64,000 nucleotides of DNA from Phoma sp. XZ068 (GCA_004835665.1 ML240445.1:372001-436000), one strand, 5' to 3'; numbered from the stretch's first letter, positions 44,001-55,043 are shown. A program made the numbers and translations. Notes: a model not told the origin generated them from the sequence alone.

Positions 44001-44917
44001 TCAGGCGCGACGCGTCGGCGGAGCATGTCAGAGTAGACATCGAGAGCCTTAGGAACGACCTGGTGCTTTGCGCGCGGCAAGTTAATAGCGGCCGAGAGGA
44101 GGATATTGTAAGCGGCGACGGATGGCTTAACTCCATCGAGGAGCATAGCCTCGAAGACGGCTGGTACCTCATCATATTTGCGCCTCGCTGCAAGCTTCTC
44201 AAGCTGTGCTGTGTACTCCTCAATCTCGTCGAAGGGGCTGGGAAGAAGCGATGATGGTGGAGTGTAGCTCAAGTTTGAGAGATTTGCAGATTCCGAGAGT
44301 TGTGCAGGCGTTGCGGTCCGTGTCTCCTGGATTGGCGACAGCTGTGTCTCCGCCTCTTTGATTGCTTCATTCACTGCCTTGATTTTTGCCGCCTCTTTCG
44401 CAATCGCCTCGTCTACCTGTGCAAGCGCGATCTCCTCTGCCTGCTCATCGCCCACAGCCTTCTTGAAGTCCTCTACCTGGCTTGTGCTGTATGCGCGGTT
44501 GACACCAGCACGCGCAGTCGTGGTCTCTGACGCCTCTTGGGCTGCTGCATCCGTCTCTTTCCCTTCGGCTGCATCCTTCGAGGCTTGCTTAGGGTCATAT
44601 TCGATAAGCTTGCGGAACTGGTACTGCGACCATTCCTTGTCTTCTGTCTTCTGGGTCTTTTGCCATGCTGTGTAGTAGGCAGCTAACCCAGAGTCTTGGT
44701 GCTCGTGTGCACGTGCGGTATCGAGCGCCTTTAAGGCGCTCGTGGTAGAGTTTGACGCGAAAGCATACTGCTGCTTGTGACCTTTACGGTATCGGTCGTG
44801 TTGGAGGGTGGCGAGAGGGTTGTTCTGGGAAACACCGGCGACTACGGATTGGGCGTAACCGTGGGTGAAACCTTTCGCAAGACTCGTACGCGCGAGGGAG
44901 AAGCTCTTAAAGACCAT
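41051..44917 (-). CDS. Large mitochondrial-type pentatricopeptide repeat protein (Cya-5-like)
   Basis: A single exon of 1288 aa. The first 30 residues are basic and hydroxylated without acids (MVFKSFSLARTSLAKGF), as expected of a mitochondrial presequence. An acidic, Ala/Glu-rich stretch follows (residues about 95-225), then many degenerate PPR units: PSVAAYNILLSAAI, PDTATYTALIELL, ADMFVPMIHAFGKSGD, SSFLYNALIGKLGKARRIDD, PTSVTYGTIVNALCRVSD, PTTHTYKLLIDTYATLE. PPR proteins bind organelle RNA. The length and layout recall Neurospora CYA-5, required for expression of a cytochrome oxidase subunit mRNA, but this assignment is from memory and tentative. No introns are needed. Confidence 0.88.
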   Translation of the reverse strand: MVFKSFSLARTSLAKGFTHGYAQSVVAGVSQNNPLATLQHDRYRKGHKQQYAFASNSTTSALKALDTARAHEHQDSGLAAYYTAWQKTQKTEDKEWSQYQFRKLIEYDPKQASKDAAEGKETDAAAQEASETTTARAGVNRAYSTSQVEDFKKAVGDEQAEEIALAQVDEAIAKEAAKIKAVNEAIKEAETQLSPIQETRTATPAQLSESANLSNLSYTPPSSLLPSPFDEIEEYTAQLEKLAARRKYDEVPAVFEAMLLDGVKPSVAAYNILLSAAINLPRAKHQVVPKALDVYSDMLRRRVAPDTATYTALIELLSVRSLEVVSMSQVYEEKRLRYGGLEEEGKFMLQSNETDYAILTEDGSLSVAVKLFDAAIKVEAGQKFSEKTYRLLVTACAEGERVEDMVRIYSHMESRKVTPAADMFVPMIHAFGKSGDLRSAVECFDEYKALAVANDNGSVQLVRKDKDVYAALIKAYAICDRMEGGQKFLTKVEAALATPDDVLSLRDIVGLKALLPTWLKNGSFQEAYIHATESLSPQAQHIAMAAICIKAADRDIMDVATEAFDALPAEVDLARPAMAMGAMHIRNGNIEAAEIFWRMLELSPTKPDFIEPTAMHSIALIGSGQAERGLRQGRQMFDRIRDTQSGSQAKMEVVEHIDEAIEVMGQFMMKRGIFLPPRASMELMWTMIENGGLVTPVAHHLLSGMGPEAIAQLNFDDVTLLMQVQSGIILQSAEVDVAHAARFAHLLEVITSVGTPVNKTTSGLVEKALTALDRGDLQHRWYSYKHPAPESMYSPAPFAAYPVQAPVAPAVPTFEDQYDPYAASTDNKGSVAITELLEKTHGRTASHLNEALMKFKNMRRAGRHPRFFTYAKLINAAAKEDRLNLAHDILNLAKQDVPLLPQYRIVRYGWVTILDAMVAACLTCGQRDLAARYHQDLLDMGAAPTANTFGLYITTLKESTKTFDEATEAVKIFLRAKAEGVEPSSFLYNALIGKLGKARRIDDCLFYFSEMRNLGIRPTSVTYGTIVNALCRVSDEKFAEELFEEMECMPNYKPRPAPYHSMMQFFLTTKRDRSKVLAYYERMRSKRIEPTTHTYKLLIDTYATLEPVDMEAAESVLEQVRTTGAVPEAVHYSSLIHAKGCVAHDMEGARRLFDTVLADARIRPQACLYQALFESMVANHQIADTGAILADMRARRVEMTPYIANSLIHGWALAQDIEKAKAIYESVPESRREPSTYEAMTRAYMAVEDRVAAMSVVNEGLSRGYPAAVAGKILELVGGGRQPAEVAA

Positions 44918-46145
44918 TTAGGAAACGGAGAAACCCTTCAAATGGGAAGGGCGAGACTAATTGCAGTCAGTACATACAGTCGAGAAGAACAGTCAATGAT
45001 GGAGAGTTGCGATTGAAGCTCGAGTGCGTTTGCGAGAGTCATCAAAGTTTGAATGGCCAGGCAACAACAAGTCGCTCGCGTGCGCATTCCTCGAGGTCGA
45101 AGCAATTCCACAAACACTGACAGGGAGACGTACTGGTATCCTCAAGATCGCCCGGCGATGTTGCAGGTTCATTTGACGGTGACCGCCAAACAAACGCGCT
45201 TCAAGGGGATTTTAAGGAGTGTGTTGGGTGGAGACCTGTGTAAAGCTCACTAAGCTTTACTGCAGACCCGTGTCGTATGTGTCGAGAGCGACGAATTAAT
45301 TGGGTATGATGGAAGTAACAAACAACGAAAGGCTCACTGAGGCCAGAAGGGAGTAATATCAGCCACAAGGGCAAGTCGTTAGCGGGAGTCACAGGCGAAA
45401 GTCGAAGATTCGAGCACTCAGATTGTACTCGTCATGGGAGGGTGAGAACGGCCGACGCGAAAACGCGCTAGGCTCCCTAACTTTTCTCGTGCATTAGTAC
45501 GCTGTACCGCGTCCGGTCAAGCGGATCCAGTGGCTGAGCTCAAAACATTCAAACGTGTCCTGTCACGGGGAGGTTAACGAGGGCTCCGGGCGAATCGGAA
45601 GGCGTGGCATTCAGATGTCGGTGGCGGCGAGTTGCTTGTCACCGAGCCCATCCAGAGCCCTGGGTGAGTCAGTCAGCGCGACGAGAAAGCAACGGCAGCG
45701 CAACGGCACTGCACGGCTGCACCCCGCCCCAGCCTTGCACGCAAGAGGAAAAGAACCAGAAGCGGCCAGCACCTGATGCGCAAAATCCCTTAATGCCGGG
45801 ACCAGAGTGGAATGCGATGGACGTCTTGAATCCTGCTGCCTGGGACGTCAAGATCTGTGCACGTGACAATCCAAAAATTGTTTGTTGTGATGTCGAAAGC
45901 TCCAGATTGAGAGCAGGGGTTGGAGTCGGTGAGGGCTTTCAGCTGCAGCTTCGTTCTGGCTGCATCTTTGCGGCTTCGTGGCAGCAGTCCCGACCCACAA
46001 GGCGCGCTGTGTGCACACTCGCCTGCAATTGCACTCTTCGCACAGATCCCCGTCACCACCATCAGTCAGAGGCCCTCGTCCCGCGCACATCCCTCCTCGA
46101 ATCAATACCCTTTCCAGTCCAACCGCGCCCACATTTCACTTCCAC
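44918..46145. promoter_or_regulatory. Divergent PPR gene / erg8 promoter region
   Basis: 1.2 kb between head-to-head starts. A CACGTGAC E-box lies at 45860-45867, about 280 nt before erg8. Basic helix-loop-helix factors of the SREBP type bind E-box-like sites in sterol genes; relevance here is inference from one site. Confidence 0.4.
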
Positions 46146-47990
46146 ATGAGTGCTCAAGCCAATCTCTCCCACACCGAGGCGCCGTTGGCCCCGACCGCCG
46201 TCTCTTGTCCGGCGAAGGTACTAGTTGCCGGAGGCTACCTTGTGCTCGATCGCAACTACACAGGCTTGGTCTTTGGCCTCGATGCAAGAATCCATTGTGT
46301 TGTCGAGCCCATCAAGTCGACTTCTGGAGTGTCAATTAGTGAGATCGTCGTGAAGAGCCCGCAGTTCCGTGATGCCATCTGGGAGTATGGGTACCGGACC
46401 AAGGAAGCTGATGGCGGCATCAAGGTGCACACATTGAGCGTGTAAGTACTTGCTGTTGTTTTGCATGTCATTCTGCTGTTCTGCTACTTCTCCGGCACCA
46501 TGACGTTGATTTGCTCCTTCCGTGGGGTCTCTACACAGAACTTCCTAATTTAGCCAATACGAGTATGATCCGTCCAATCACCAATCTCGAAGATCAAGTC
46601 AGCAGGCCGCCTTGTACTCTTGCCAATTGGGTTCGAGAGTGATAGAGGTTTCAAGCTTCAATGGCATAGGACTATTGCTGATGCACGCTTTCAACTATTG
46701 CTCACAGCTGGTATCACCATGCACGACCTGACAATATCCTCATCATCAAGCGACTGGAGTTGCAATGATTACTCTCTCCAGTTCTATCGTCTCGTCTCTT
46801 GCTCGCATTTCACTTCATGTTCTTTCCGAACACACCGTGTCAAGGCACCATCAAGCAAGTACTAATCGATTCATAACAGCGGCCACAACCAAGTACTCTC
46901 CCGCAACCCCTTCATCGAAACCGCCCTCACCTACGCCCTGACCTACATCTGGACGCTCACCCCCAACCGTATCATCTCACCCGCGTCAATCCGCATTCTC
47001 GCCGACCAAGCCTACTACTCCAACCCCGGCACTTCCATATCATCATCCCGCTTCCTCGACTTCGGTGTCTCCCTCAAAGAAGCCCACAAGACCGGACTCG
47101 GGTCCTCCGCCGCGCTGGTAACTTCTTTCACCGCCGCAGTTCTCTCTTTCTACCTGCCTAAGGAGCTCTTCGACATTCAAACCCAACGAGGACTGACGAT
47201 ACTGCACAACCTAGCACAAGCAAGCCACTCCCATGCCCAAGGCAAAGTCGGATCCGGCTTCGACATCGCCAGCGCCGTCTTCGGATCCTGTCTATACAAG
47301 CGCTTCTCGCCATCGCTGCTATCATCATTGCCGACACCCGGCCAAGCCGGCTTCGGCACCAAGCTGCGTGAACTGGTCGAGGGCGAATGGGACACGGAGA
47401 TTGCTCAGGCGACGATCAAAATGCCCAAGGGCCTGCGCCTGGTTATGTGCGATGTCGACTGCGGCTCTGAGACGCCGGGTATGGTGAAGCAGGTCCTTAA
47501 GTGGCGAGAGGAAAACGCTACAGAGGCGGAGGGCATTTGGCAGCGGCTGCAGGGCGGGAATGAGGCGCTGGCCGCTGAACTCACGAAACTTGCTGAGGAG
47601 AAGAAGGAAGATGAGGATGATAAGGGAAGGTTTGCGAAGCTGGCGGTTATCATTGAGGAGAATAGGGCGGCGATTAGAGATATGGGCGAGAAGAGCGGGG
47701 TGCCCATTGAGCCGCCACAGCAGACTGCGTTACTGAACTATTGCACGGGTCTGGAGGGTGTTGTGGGAGGCGTGGTACCGGGAGCTGGTGGGTTTGATGC
47801 GATTGTGCTGCTTGTCGAGAACAACGAGAGTGTGTTGGCGAATCTGAGGCAGAAGTTGGGCGAGTACAAGGCGGAGGATGTTGCGGTAGAGGGACCCAAG
47901 ATTGGGCGAGTTGGCACTGTTGATGTCCGGGAAGAGATGGTGGGTGTCAAGAGGGAAGAGCTGGGCTTGTATAAGGAGTGGACTACGTAA
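46146..47990 (+). CDS. erg8: Phosphomevalonate kinase
   Basis: Exons 46146-46441 and 46880-47990 give 468 aa. The intron is 438 nt (46442-46879, GTAAGT to AACAG), about eight times the usual size here; splicing joins HTLS to VGHNQVLSRNPFIETAL as in other fungal Erg8 proteins. The enzyme is a GHMP kinase converting phosphomevalonate to diphosphomevalonate in the mevalonate pathway to ergosterol. Visible motifs: SCPAKVLVAGGYLVLD (motif 1), the ATP loop KEAHKTGLGSSAALVTSF (motif 2), QGKVGSGFDIASAVFGS, and the C-terminal GAGGFDAIVLLV (motif 3). An acidic, Lys/Glu-rich segment at about residues 305-335 lies between domains. Confidence 0.95.
46442..46879 (+). other. Long (438-nt) intron of erg8
   Basis: Donor GTAAGT, acceptor AACAG. 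The interior holds further donor-like and AG sites but no conserved coding segment is missing from the spliced protein. It is by far the largest intron in a window whose other introns are 46-235 nt. Confidence 0.8.
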
Positions 47991-48692
47991 AAGTTACGAT
48001 GAATATTAGGCAATAGATGGCAAGGTACAATGTTGTATGCATTGGGTTAAGTGTTGTTTTGTAGATACTTGGAAGTGTATATCTCGTTCAGTGTTCGTAA
48101 TGTACCAATAGTGGCATTGAGAATTAGTGCAACCACTGGAGGTTGGTTGTATGATAACTAAGCATTAATCACTTCTCTTTACTCGTTCGACGATAGACAT
48201 GTAGTGAGTGAGTTTTGTCAAAACACCAATATGAAGTAATCAACAACTGTGCATCACTGTGAGGAACGGACTGCCAACGCAACTGTCGGGTGGACATGGA
48301 TATGATTTCAACAGTCATCCGGCGGAGTGATTGTCTGGATTGTAGTCGTGGCTTCGATCGTTGAGTGCCCTTGAGGTGTGGATGCTCACGATGCACACTA
48401 AGGGAACGCGTTTTGAACATTCCGGGTATACCATCGATTCAGTTCTGTCATACTTCGTCACAGACGATTCCATTCATTGTCTGAACTTTTTGATTCATAT
48501 TGATCTTGACATGGACGCCCCCATTCCCGTTGAAGATCGCTCCGTCCATCCCTGACCTGCCACATCACCTCCCTTGCCCCTGGTAGATGGTGACTAAAGG
48601 TACATTGGTGTGTCGCTAGCTGGAAAAGCCCCGGCAATGCAATGCTTCGTGATAGACAAATGAAGAAAGGAAAACACCACCGCTAAGTACGT
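47991..48692. other. Convergent 3' intergenic gap
   Basis: 700 bp between erg8 (+) and rpl35 (-); nothing recognisable. Confidence 0.4.
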
Positions 48693-49417
48693 TTATGCCT
48701 TGACGGCGTACTTGCGCTGAGGGAAGTGGATGTTCTTCTTCTTCTGCTTCTCGGTGACGAGCGACGACTCGTGCTTGGTGAGCCTTCGGCGGATGGCACG
48801 GGTCTGCTTGGATCGGAGGTCGAGGGGAAGGTACCTGCTCGCGGTTAGAGGAATTGCGGTGCGGTGGAGTCGGCCTAAACGCACTTCTTGCCCTTGTAGA
48901 AGAGCCTCAGCTGGGCGCGCTGGTTGGCGTTGATGACGGTAAGGACCTTGGCGATACCCTTGCGGACGTCATGAATGCGGGTGAGCTTGGTGGATGAGCC
49001 ACCGGCGACCTTGGCAGTCCTGAGCGAGATCAACTCCCTTGTGGCCTGTCAGCATGCTGTCCGTGTCCCGTGTTGTGTGTGCTCGAGCGGTGCGACGTAC
49101 GACTTGAGGTCGGCGAGCTGAGTCGCAAGCTCATCCTTGGACTTGTTCCAGAGCTGGGCGGTCTTCTGCGGTGGATGTGAGTATGCGGTCGAGCGATGCG
49201 GACGGTGCGAGCGAGCGTGAGGGTGTACGTACGACCTTGGACTGAGACTGTGGCAGCACGTTAGCAATGATTCTTCAATTCGAGTCCTGCGACAGCAAAT
49301 TTGCGACACGCCGGGAGGAGGGATGCAGCTGCAGAGCCCCTCCACCGCTCCTCTTCATCTTTTTTCGCAGTGCCAGTGCCGGGTATCCTCCAGAAATCGA
49401 GAGCATCCACGTACCAT
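48693..49417 (-). CDS. rpl35: 60S ribosomal protein L35 (uL29)
   Basis: Five coding exons: 49417-49415 (only the ATG), 49247-49233 (15 nt, SQSKV), 49165-49101, 49037-48885 and 48834-48693, giving 125 aa. Introns are 167, 67, 63 and 50 nt, all with GT...AG. The protein reads KTAQLWNKSKDELATQL, then ELISLRTAKVAGGSSTKLTRI, VLTVINANQRAQLRLFYK, YLPLDLRSKQTRAIRRRLT and ends IHFPQRKYAVKA, matching eukaryotic L35 throughout. It sits near the polypeptide exit tunnel of the large subunit. A first coding exon of only ATG is typical of fungal ribosomal protein genes and makes the gene easy to mis-annotate. It is divergent from gos1. Confidence 0.96.
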
Positions 49418-49804
49418 TTTGACTGTTCCGTTAGTATGACCGGGTGTTGTTGATGGGGTCTCGCGTGTCGTCAATCTTGAAAGGTTGAATTTCGAGCGAG
49501 GCGAGCGCCCACAGTGGCCCTTGGCGAAAGGTCGGAGCGGCTTAGTCCCGACACGGTTAGCGCTGCCAGCCCGTGCGACCGCGGCTATGATGCCAGAACA
49601 GCGCTCGTATGTTCCTCCAGCTCCAACATTTGCTGCACGTTTCAAATCTACAAGCTCCCAGAAGTTGCCGTTTACTCGTAAGAATACTGCGCATTGATTC
49701 GTTTGCCTCGCACCGGTCTCGTATCTTCGACGGTACCACCCAGCACTCGCATACGGCAATCACGGCTCCTCGACAGGTGGCAGCCCGTTTCCCTCCTTTG
49801 CGTC
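49418..49804. promoter_or_regulatory. Divergent rpl35 / gos1 promoter
   Basis: A 387-bp spacer between start codons of two housekeeping genes. No TATA box is evident. Confidence 0.5.
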
Positions 49805-50528
49805 ATGTCTTCCGCGGGTGGAGGATGGGCGCAACTGCGCCAGCAAGCACGCGCGCTCGAGCAACAGGTGAGTCGTCATCAACACCTTGCATATTCGGCG
49901 GCGCACTGCTAATGACCACCCCCAGACAGAAACGCTCTTCCACACATACTCACAGTTCGCTTCGCCGCCAAACATCCCCCAGAAACCCTCCGAGGACGAG
50001 CTGAAGACCGAAACAAACCTGCAAGAACTCCTTGAAAAGAGGGAAGCCCTTGTCAGCCAGCTAGCCAGGCTCTTGGACTCGGAAGCGTCTTCCTCTGCCG
50101 TAAAGCTCAACAACCTCGCCCGACACCGCGAGATCCTGTCAGACCACCGCCGCGAGCTCTCCCGCATAAAGTCCACCATCACTGATGCGCGCAACCGGGC
50201 AAACCTCCTCTCGAACGTCCGAGACGATATCGACCAATACCGCTCCGCCAACCCAGAGGCAGACTACATGCTCGACGAGCGAAGTCGCATCGACAACTCG
50301 CACAATGTAGCAGACTCGGTACTCAGCCAGGCATATGCTGTGAACGAGAACTTCAGGGTGCAGAGAGAGACGCTGACAAGCATCCAACGGAGGATAGTAG
50401 GTGCTGCAAGCCAAGTACCAGGCATCAACAGCTTAATGGCAAGGATTGGGACGAAGAAGAGGAGGGATGGTATTATACTGGGCAGCTTTATTGCGTTCTG
50501 CTTTTTGATGCTCCTATGGTTCTGGTAA
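49805..50528 (+). CDS. gos1: Golgi SNARE Gos1 (GS28)
   Basis: Exons 49805-49867 and 49926-50528 give 221 aa, close to yeast Gos1. Intron 49868-49925 runs GTGAGT to CCCAG. The N-terminus WAQLRQQARALEQQTETLFHTY is the conserved start of GS28 proteins. A heptad-rich region (ELLEKREALVSQLARLLD) forms the N-terminal helices; the SNARE motif is about residues 135-190 (FRVQRETLTSIQRRI), and the C-terminus is a tail anchor (IILGSFIAFCFLMLLWFW). A Qb-SNARE in ER-Golgi and intra-Golgi transport. Confidence 0.95.
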
Positions 50529-50690
50529 CCTTGAGCGGGCGTGACGTTTTATTGGCGTTTGAGCGGCGCGGATATCCATGTTTCTCTGCGCATGGGATGC
50601 GCTAGGCAACAAGCCTATGTAATGACAGGCATTTGCGCCTTATGATGTACAACTATGTTTACAGCTCTGTGAGAGCATCCAACCACCACC

Positions 50691-51644
50691 TCAGAGGGAA
50701 GGCTTCTTTGCCTCCACCAACTTCCTAAATCCCTTGTTCATATCCTGCATCTCCGTCCCCTCAGCATCTCCACTTCCCGCCCATCTGATCCTGCACTCCT
50801 CATCAACAATATACACATACCCCACCCTTCCATTCAGCAATCCAATCGTCTCTCTGATCTTCTCACTGACACCTTTTCTTACAACGAAATACCTCCCCCA
50901 TTCCTCCTTGCCTCGCTTAGCCTTCAGCTGCCACTTGAACAGCGCAATAATCCACGCCTTCATACTGTTCTCTTCGATGTTGATGTCCACCATCTGCGCC
51001 ACACCACTATTCGCCTTAAGAATCTCCTGCAATTCCGGGTTCTCAGCCTTGCCCGTAAACGTCTTTGCCTGCGTCTCGCCCCACTGCGAGCTATACACAT
51101 TTACCACCGTAACCTTGCCCTTCAGCACGTCGGTAGTATCCGCCTGAGATTCTACTAACGTCTCGCCGTGGAAATTCGGGAAGTACAGCGCAGCTTCCTT
51201 CTTGAAGACGCGCGGGTTCGCCATGAACGTCTTGCCGGACCGGTACTTGCGGATGTTTTTGAAGTCGCGGAAGTAGTTTGTGCCCCATTTTTCTACCAGG
51301 TCGGCGCGTTTCGCGAGGTTGCGCTGTGACATGGTCATGCCGCTGTAGTCCTTCTTCGCTTTGATGTTTCCTGTGTTCTCGCCTGCTTGTGGAGGTTCGG
51401 GGAAGCCAATTGGGCGCCCGAGTGGTTTGGGGATGAAAATATCATCATCTTTGAGGGGTGGTGGTGGTTGCGGGTTTGAGGGTTCCGGGGCAGCTTGTTT
51501 GGGTGCGCGCGTGGTGGTGAGCGTTCGAGCGGAAAGTTGCTGCGCGAAGGGACGGAATGTGGATCGAGACTCGCATCGTAAGCGTACGGTAGATGCGTTT
51601 AGTACTGCCCGCCGTAGAGGTGCTGATATCCTAGGTTGTAACAT
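50691..51644 (-). CDS. atp10: Mitochondrial ATP synthase assembly factor Atp10
   Basis: A single exon of 317 aa. The basic, Ser/Arg-rich N-terminus is a mitochondrial presequence. The Atp10 domain begins around residue 65 (FIPKPLGRPIGFPEPP) and includes KRADLVEKWGTNYFRDFKN, GKTFMANPRVFKKEAALYFPN, VTVVNVYSSQWGETQ, and the C-terminal GRVGYVYIVDEECRIRWAGS with a thioredoxin-like flavour. Atp10 is an inner-membrane chaperone needed for Fo assembly (subunit 6). The promoter is shared with the divergent polymerase gene. Confidence 0.95.
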   Translation of the reverse strand: MLQPRISAPLRRAVLNASTVRLRCESRSTFRPFAQQLSARTLTTTRAPKQAAPEPSNPQPPPPLKDDDIFIPKPLGRPIGFPEPPQAGENTGNIKAKKDYSGMTMSQRNLAKRADLVEKWGTNYFRDFKNIRKYRSGKTFMANPRVFKKEAALYFPNFHGETLVESQADTTDVLKGKVTVVNVYSSQWGETQAKTFTGKAENPELQEILKANSGVAQMVDINIEENSMKAWIIALFKWQLKAKRGKEEWGRYFVVRKGVSEKIRETIGLLNGRVGYVYIVDEECRIRWAGSGDAEGTEMQDMNKGFRKLVEAKKPSL

Positions 51645-51905
51645 GGCGATGTGTTGAATGAGGTGCGATCAATTGCAACTTTGCGAATGGTGAAAGTGAG
51701 CTTCGGACTAGCGCTGAATGCGGTTTGAGTGCCACGTGCTAACGTGCTTTCGCGTTTGGCCACGGACGCGCTGCTGCCTTTATCTTACACGAACAACACA
51801 AGACTCGAAATGTGGCAAACAACTTTTACTTGCGGCAGCATCACTTTCGCAAGTTTCATACCTTGATGCAGATTAATCGACATTGGCTACAGAGCAGAAC
51901 ACGTC
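51645..51905. promoter_or_regulatory. Divergent atp10 / DNA polymerase X promoter
   Basis: Only 261 bp separate the two starts. GC-leaning near atp10, AT-leaning near the polymerase; no clear TATA box. Confidence 0.5.
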
Positions 51906-54307
51906 ATGTCAGACACCGAGCTGGCAGCTAAGCAAGCATATTTCGATGAACAAAATCTGTTAGACATCTCGGACGATGAACTCATCGGCAATGGCGAAGT
52001 CTTTGACAGGATCGAGAGTGCGATGGCGGAATTGCCACCACAAATACTTCCTCGGCAAGCGAGCAGCTTCCTTGGTCCAACACCAAAAGAAGTGAAAGCC
52101 GATTTCGAGTCACATACGACACGGCGGCGTGCTTTCATACGAGACTCGACCAAGACTCTGACTCGTTCTGCTACAGCTCCGCCGGCTGAGTTGACCCAGA
52201 GCTTGACAGTCACTAAGCCTCGAACTCGACAATTGTCGAATGCTGAAGGGAATGCCAACAGCAAGATGAAGCGCGTCACATCTCTACCCAATATGACTGG
52301 GCTCGATCAAATGCCTTTCTACAGACAAATGGGTATGGTACCCCGAGAGCTGAAGAACGGGAAGAATGTCAAGCCGGCAGACAATATTAGACTCGAGCCC
52401 GAGTCCAGGCAATTGTTGCGAGGCAAGATCGTCTACTTCTACCCTAATGATGATGTGAGCATGGTACGGCGGACGCGTATTCACATGGTGATTCGGCTTG
52501 GTGCAGCCTGGGTGAACAAGTGGAGAGACGACATCACACATGTTTTGGTAGACGATGCCAATTGCACGTACACTCAATTATTACGACATCTCAATCAAGC
52601 AGGCTTTCCAGTGCGTCCTCTTACTAAAGCCTCACCAATATTACTAACAAGAGGTAGAAGAAGGTAGTGCTAGCGAAGTTCGAGCCCTACATACCACAAT
52701 GTATCCAATTTGGAACACTCATGGACCCCTCTGCCCCACGCTTCAGCGTCAAGGGTGCGCCTCAACGAGGAACAAGTCAGGTTCCAGACACGCCAGTGGT
52801 TGTTTTCGAGGCCTCATACGAATCGGAGACTTCGCTGAAGATCAAATCAACGAGGAAGCGAAAGGACGCAGTGCCATCTCAAAAGACGGACTCTGTTCCA
52901 ACAGAAGGCACTCCAAGTCAGGCCGCTGTCGAAAATGTTCCCGAAAGCCCATTGCAGGAGAGGGTCGAAGACAGTTTCGTGCTGCCTATATCGGAAAGTG
53001 ACGAGGAGCCCAATGAAGCTGCTGTTCCGGACGCTTCGTTCGGAGACGAGCTTCTACAGGCTATCCGCGAGACGAAAGCAATAGCGCATCTACCTCTTGA
53101 CGACGATGAAGACGAAAGTCCTACTCCGAGTGTTGTTGGTGTGGACGATGTTGATTCGGATACCGACGAGGAACCTCTGGTGATGCCCAAGAAGTCTCGA
53201 AAGAAGCCGTACATAGTTACGAGCAAGTCTGCGTCTACTCGGGCAACGAAGAAGGTCTTCGATCAGAGTGGCTTTCAGTGCATGGATCCAAGTACGAGCA
53301 AATACTCATCTGAGAATCCAAACGCTCGCACCATCCAGATCCTCGAGGAGATGGGTAGACATTATGATCAGATGCAAGATCAGTGGCGCACATTAGCCTA
53401 CCGGCGAGGAGTCACTACACTGAAGAAGCAGACTACAAAGATTAGCACTGCGAGACAAGCTGCAGCTTTACCGTTCATCGGCTCTAGGTTGGCTGATAAG
53501 ATTGAAGAGATTGTACTGACGAATCGACTTCGAAAGCTGGACAGCACGAAAGACGATCCGCTCGATCAAGTCCTCCGTCTCTTCTTGGGTATATATGGCG
53601 CAGGCCTCGTCCAAGCCAACAAATGGATACAAGCCGGTCATCGTACTTTGGAGGACTTACTGAACAAAGCAAAACTGACGGAAAGTCAAATAGTTGGCCT
53701 TGAGCACTCCGATGACTTCAACTCACGTATCCCGCGCGCAGAAGTTGCTGCACACGGCGCAGTTGTCATCAAGACTTTGAAAAAGCTCGATTCCAAATTC
53801 GAGGCAATAATCATGGGCAGCTACCGCCGCGGAGCCAAAGACTCAGGCGACATCGATATGATCATAACGCGACCTGGCGCATCGCTCTCGCAGCTCCGCA
53901 CCATCGTCTTCGACACCCTTGTCCCAAAACTCTTCAAAGCAGACTTCCTGAAAGTTTCGCTCGCAACAATGCGCTCCAACGATGCCAGTGGAACGAAATG
54001 GCACGGCGCATCTTGTCTTCCTGGTTCGAAGACTTGGCGACGAATGGACTTCCTCGTTGTGCCCGAGTACGAAATGGGTGCTGCATTGATCTACTTCACC
54101 GGCAACGACATTTTCAATCGGAGTATGAGGCTGCTGGCGCGAAAGAAGGGCATGCGTCTCAACCAGAGGGGTTTGTATAAAGATGTTAAGCGTGGCAGGA
54201 GAGGTGAGAAATTGAACGAGGGGACATTGGTCGAAGGGAGGAGCGAGAAGAAGATCTTCGAGTTCCTGGGGGTGCCGTGGAGGGAGCCGCATGAGCGGAT
54301 TTGCTGA
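51906..54307 (+). CDS. pol4: Family X DNA polymerase (Pol4 / Pol lambda-mu type) with BRCT domain
   Basis: Exons 51906-52610 and 52658-54307 give 784 aa. The acceptor is the TAG at 52655-52657, directly after CTAAC; using the AAG 6 nt later would drop two Lys. The N-terminal part has a BRCT-like region (about residues 165-260: GKIVYFYPNDDVSMVRRTRI, THVLVDDANCTYTQLLRHL). A long acidic linker follows. The polymerase core starts near residue 440 with the 8-kDa-type helix-hairpin-helix. The palm motif GSYRRGAKDSGDIDMII near residue 620 supplies two catalytic Asp and RRMDFLVVP near 695 the third. It ends FEFLGVPWREPHERIC. These enzymes fill gaps in end joining and base excision repair. It is about 200 residues longer than yeast Pol4, mostly in the linker. 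Confidence 0.92.
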
Positions 54308-55043
54308 AGTCAGGGTTGATTAGTATTACTTTTGGTCCAAATGGCTCCATGATCGCACCCACGACAAGTCCGTAGATAACAACATACCCAGTTAGCGTTT
54401 AATATAGATTGGTCGCACTTTACATATTTTTATGCCTAGAAGTCCTTTACAGTTACAAGGCATAAGAAGACTGTTATTTTAGTCTGTCATAAATGTTGCT
54501 TGCTTGGTTTTTGCTAGATTTACCTCCTGAATTCGCCAAACTTAGACACTCTGAGCAGAGGAGGTAAAGTTCTTGTTAAAGGTGGAGGGTCACCGTGATG
54601 ATATCAGTGTCTGCTCCTCTCTTACACTCCGAGGCTTGGTTCATCCCCGCCCGTTTCAAGACTTTGAATCTACCGGCTAGAATGCAGATTTGACGATTGC
54701 GCAAATATGCTCTATAGTTAGGGATTTTAAATAAGCTGGCGAATATCTATCTTTACTACGCGGTAGTAGAGATATCAAGGTGTAACGTCTTTATGCACGG
54801 AAGTCTTTTGAGAGGTATTATAGTGTAATCTTCTTGTAAAGATCTTTTAAACTGTATCCGACTCTTTGACTCCTAATCGTAGGTTATTGTTAATAAGATT
54901 CCTTCCTCACCTATCAGGCCTAGAAAATATACCGCCCTCCAGAACGATAGAGGCCCGACAAAAAGATCGACGTTCCTAGCGCCCAAATGCCGCGGCCCGC
55001 TCGCTTAGCCCGACCGCCCTTCGACCCAGCACTACACAAATGC
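54308..55043. other. Gene-poor AT-leaning island, left part
   Basis: No open frame with a recognisable product. Visibly richer in A/T than the flanking genes. There is a weak internal resemblance between about 54428 and 54788 but no convincing repeat. Confidence 0.4.

Noticed and set aside
46620..46865. 81-codon frame inside the erg8 intron
   Set aside because: No family resemblance, and it is out of context with the GHMP kinase sequence, which is complete without it.
54428..54860. Possible direct repeat (TTTATGC..GAAGTC) at two sites
   Set aside because: Similarity covers fewer than 20 bases with mismatches and does not extend.
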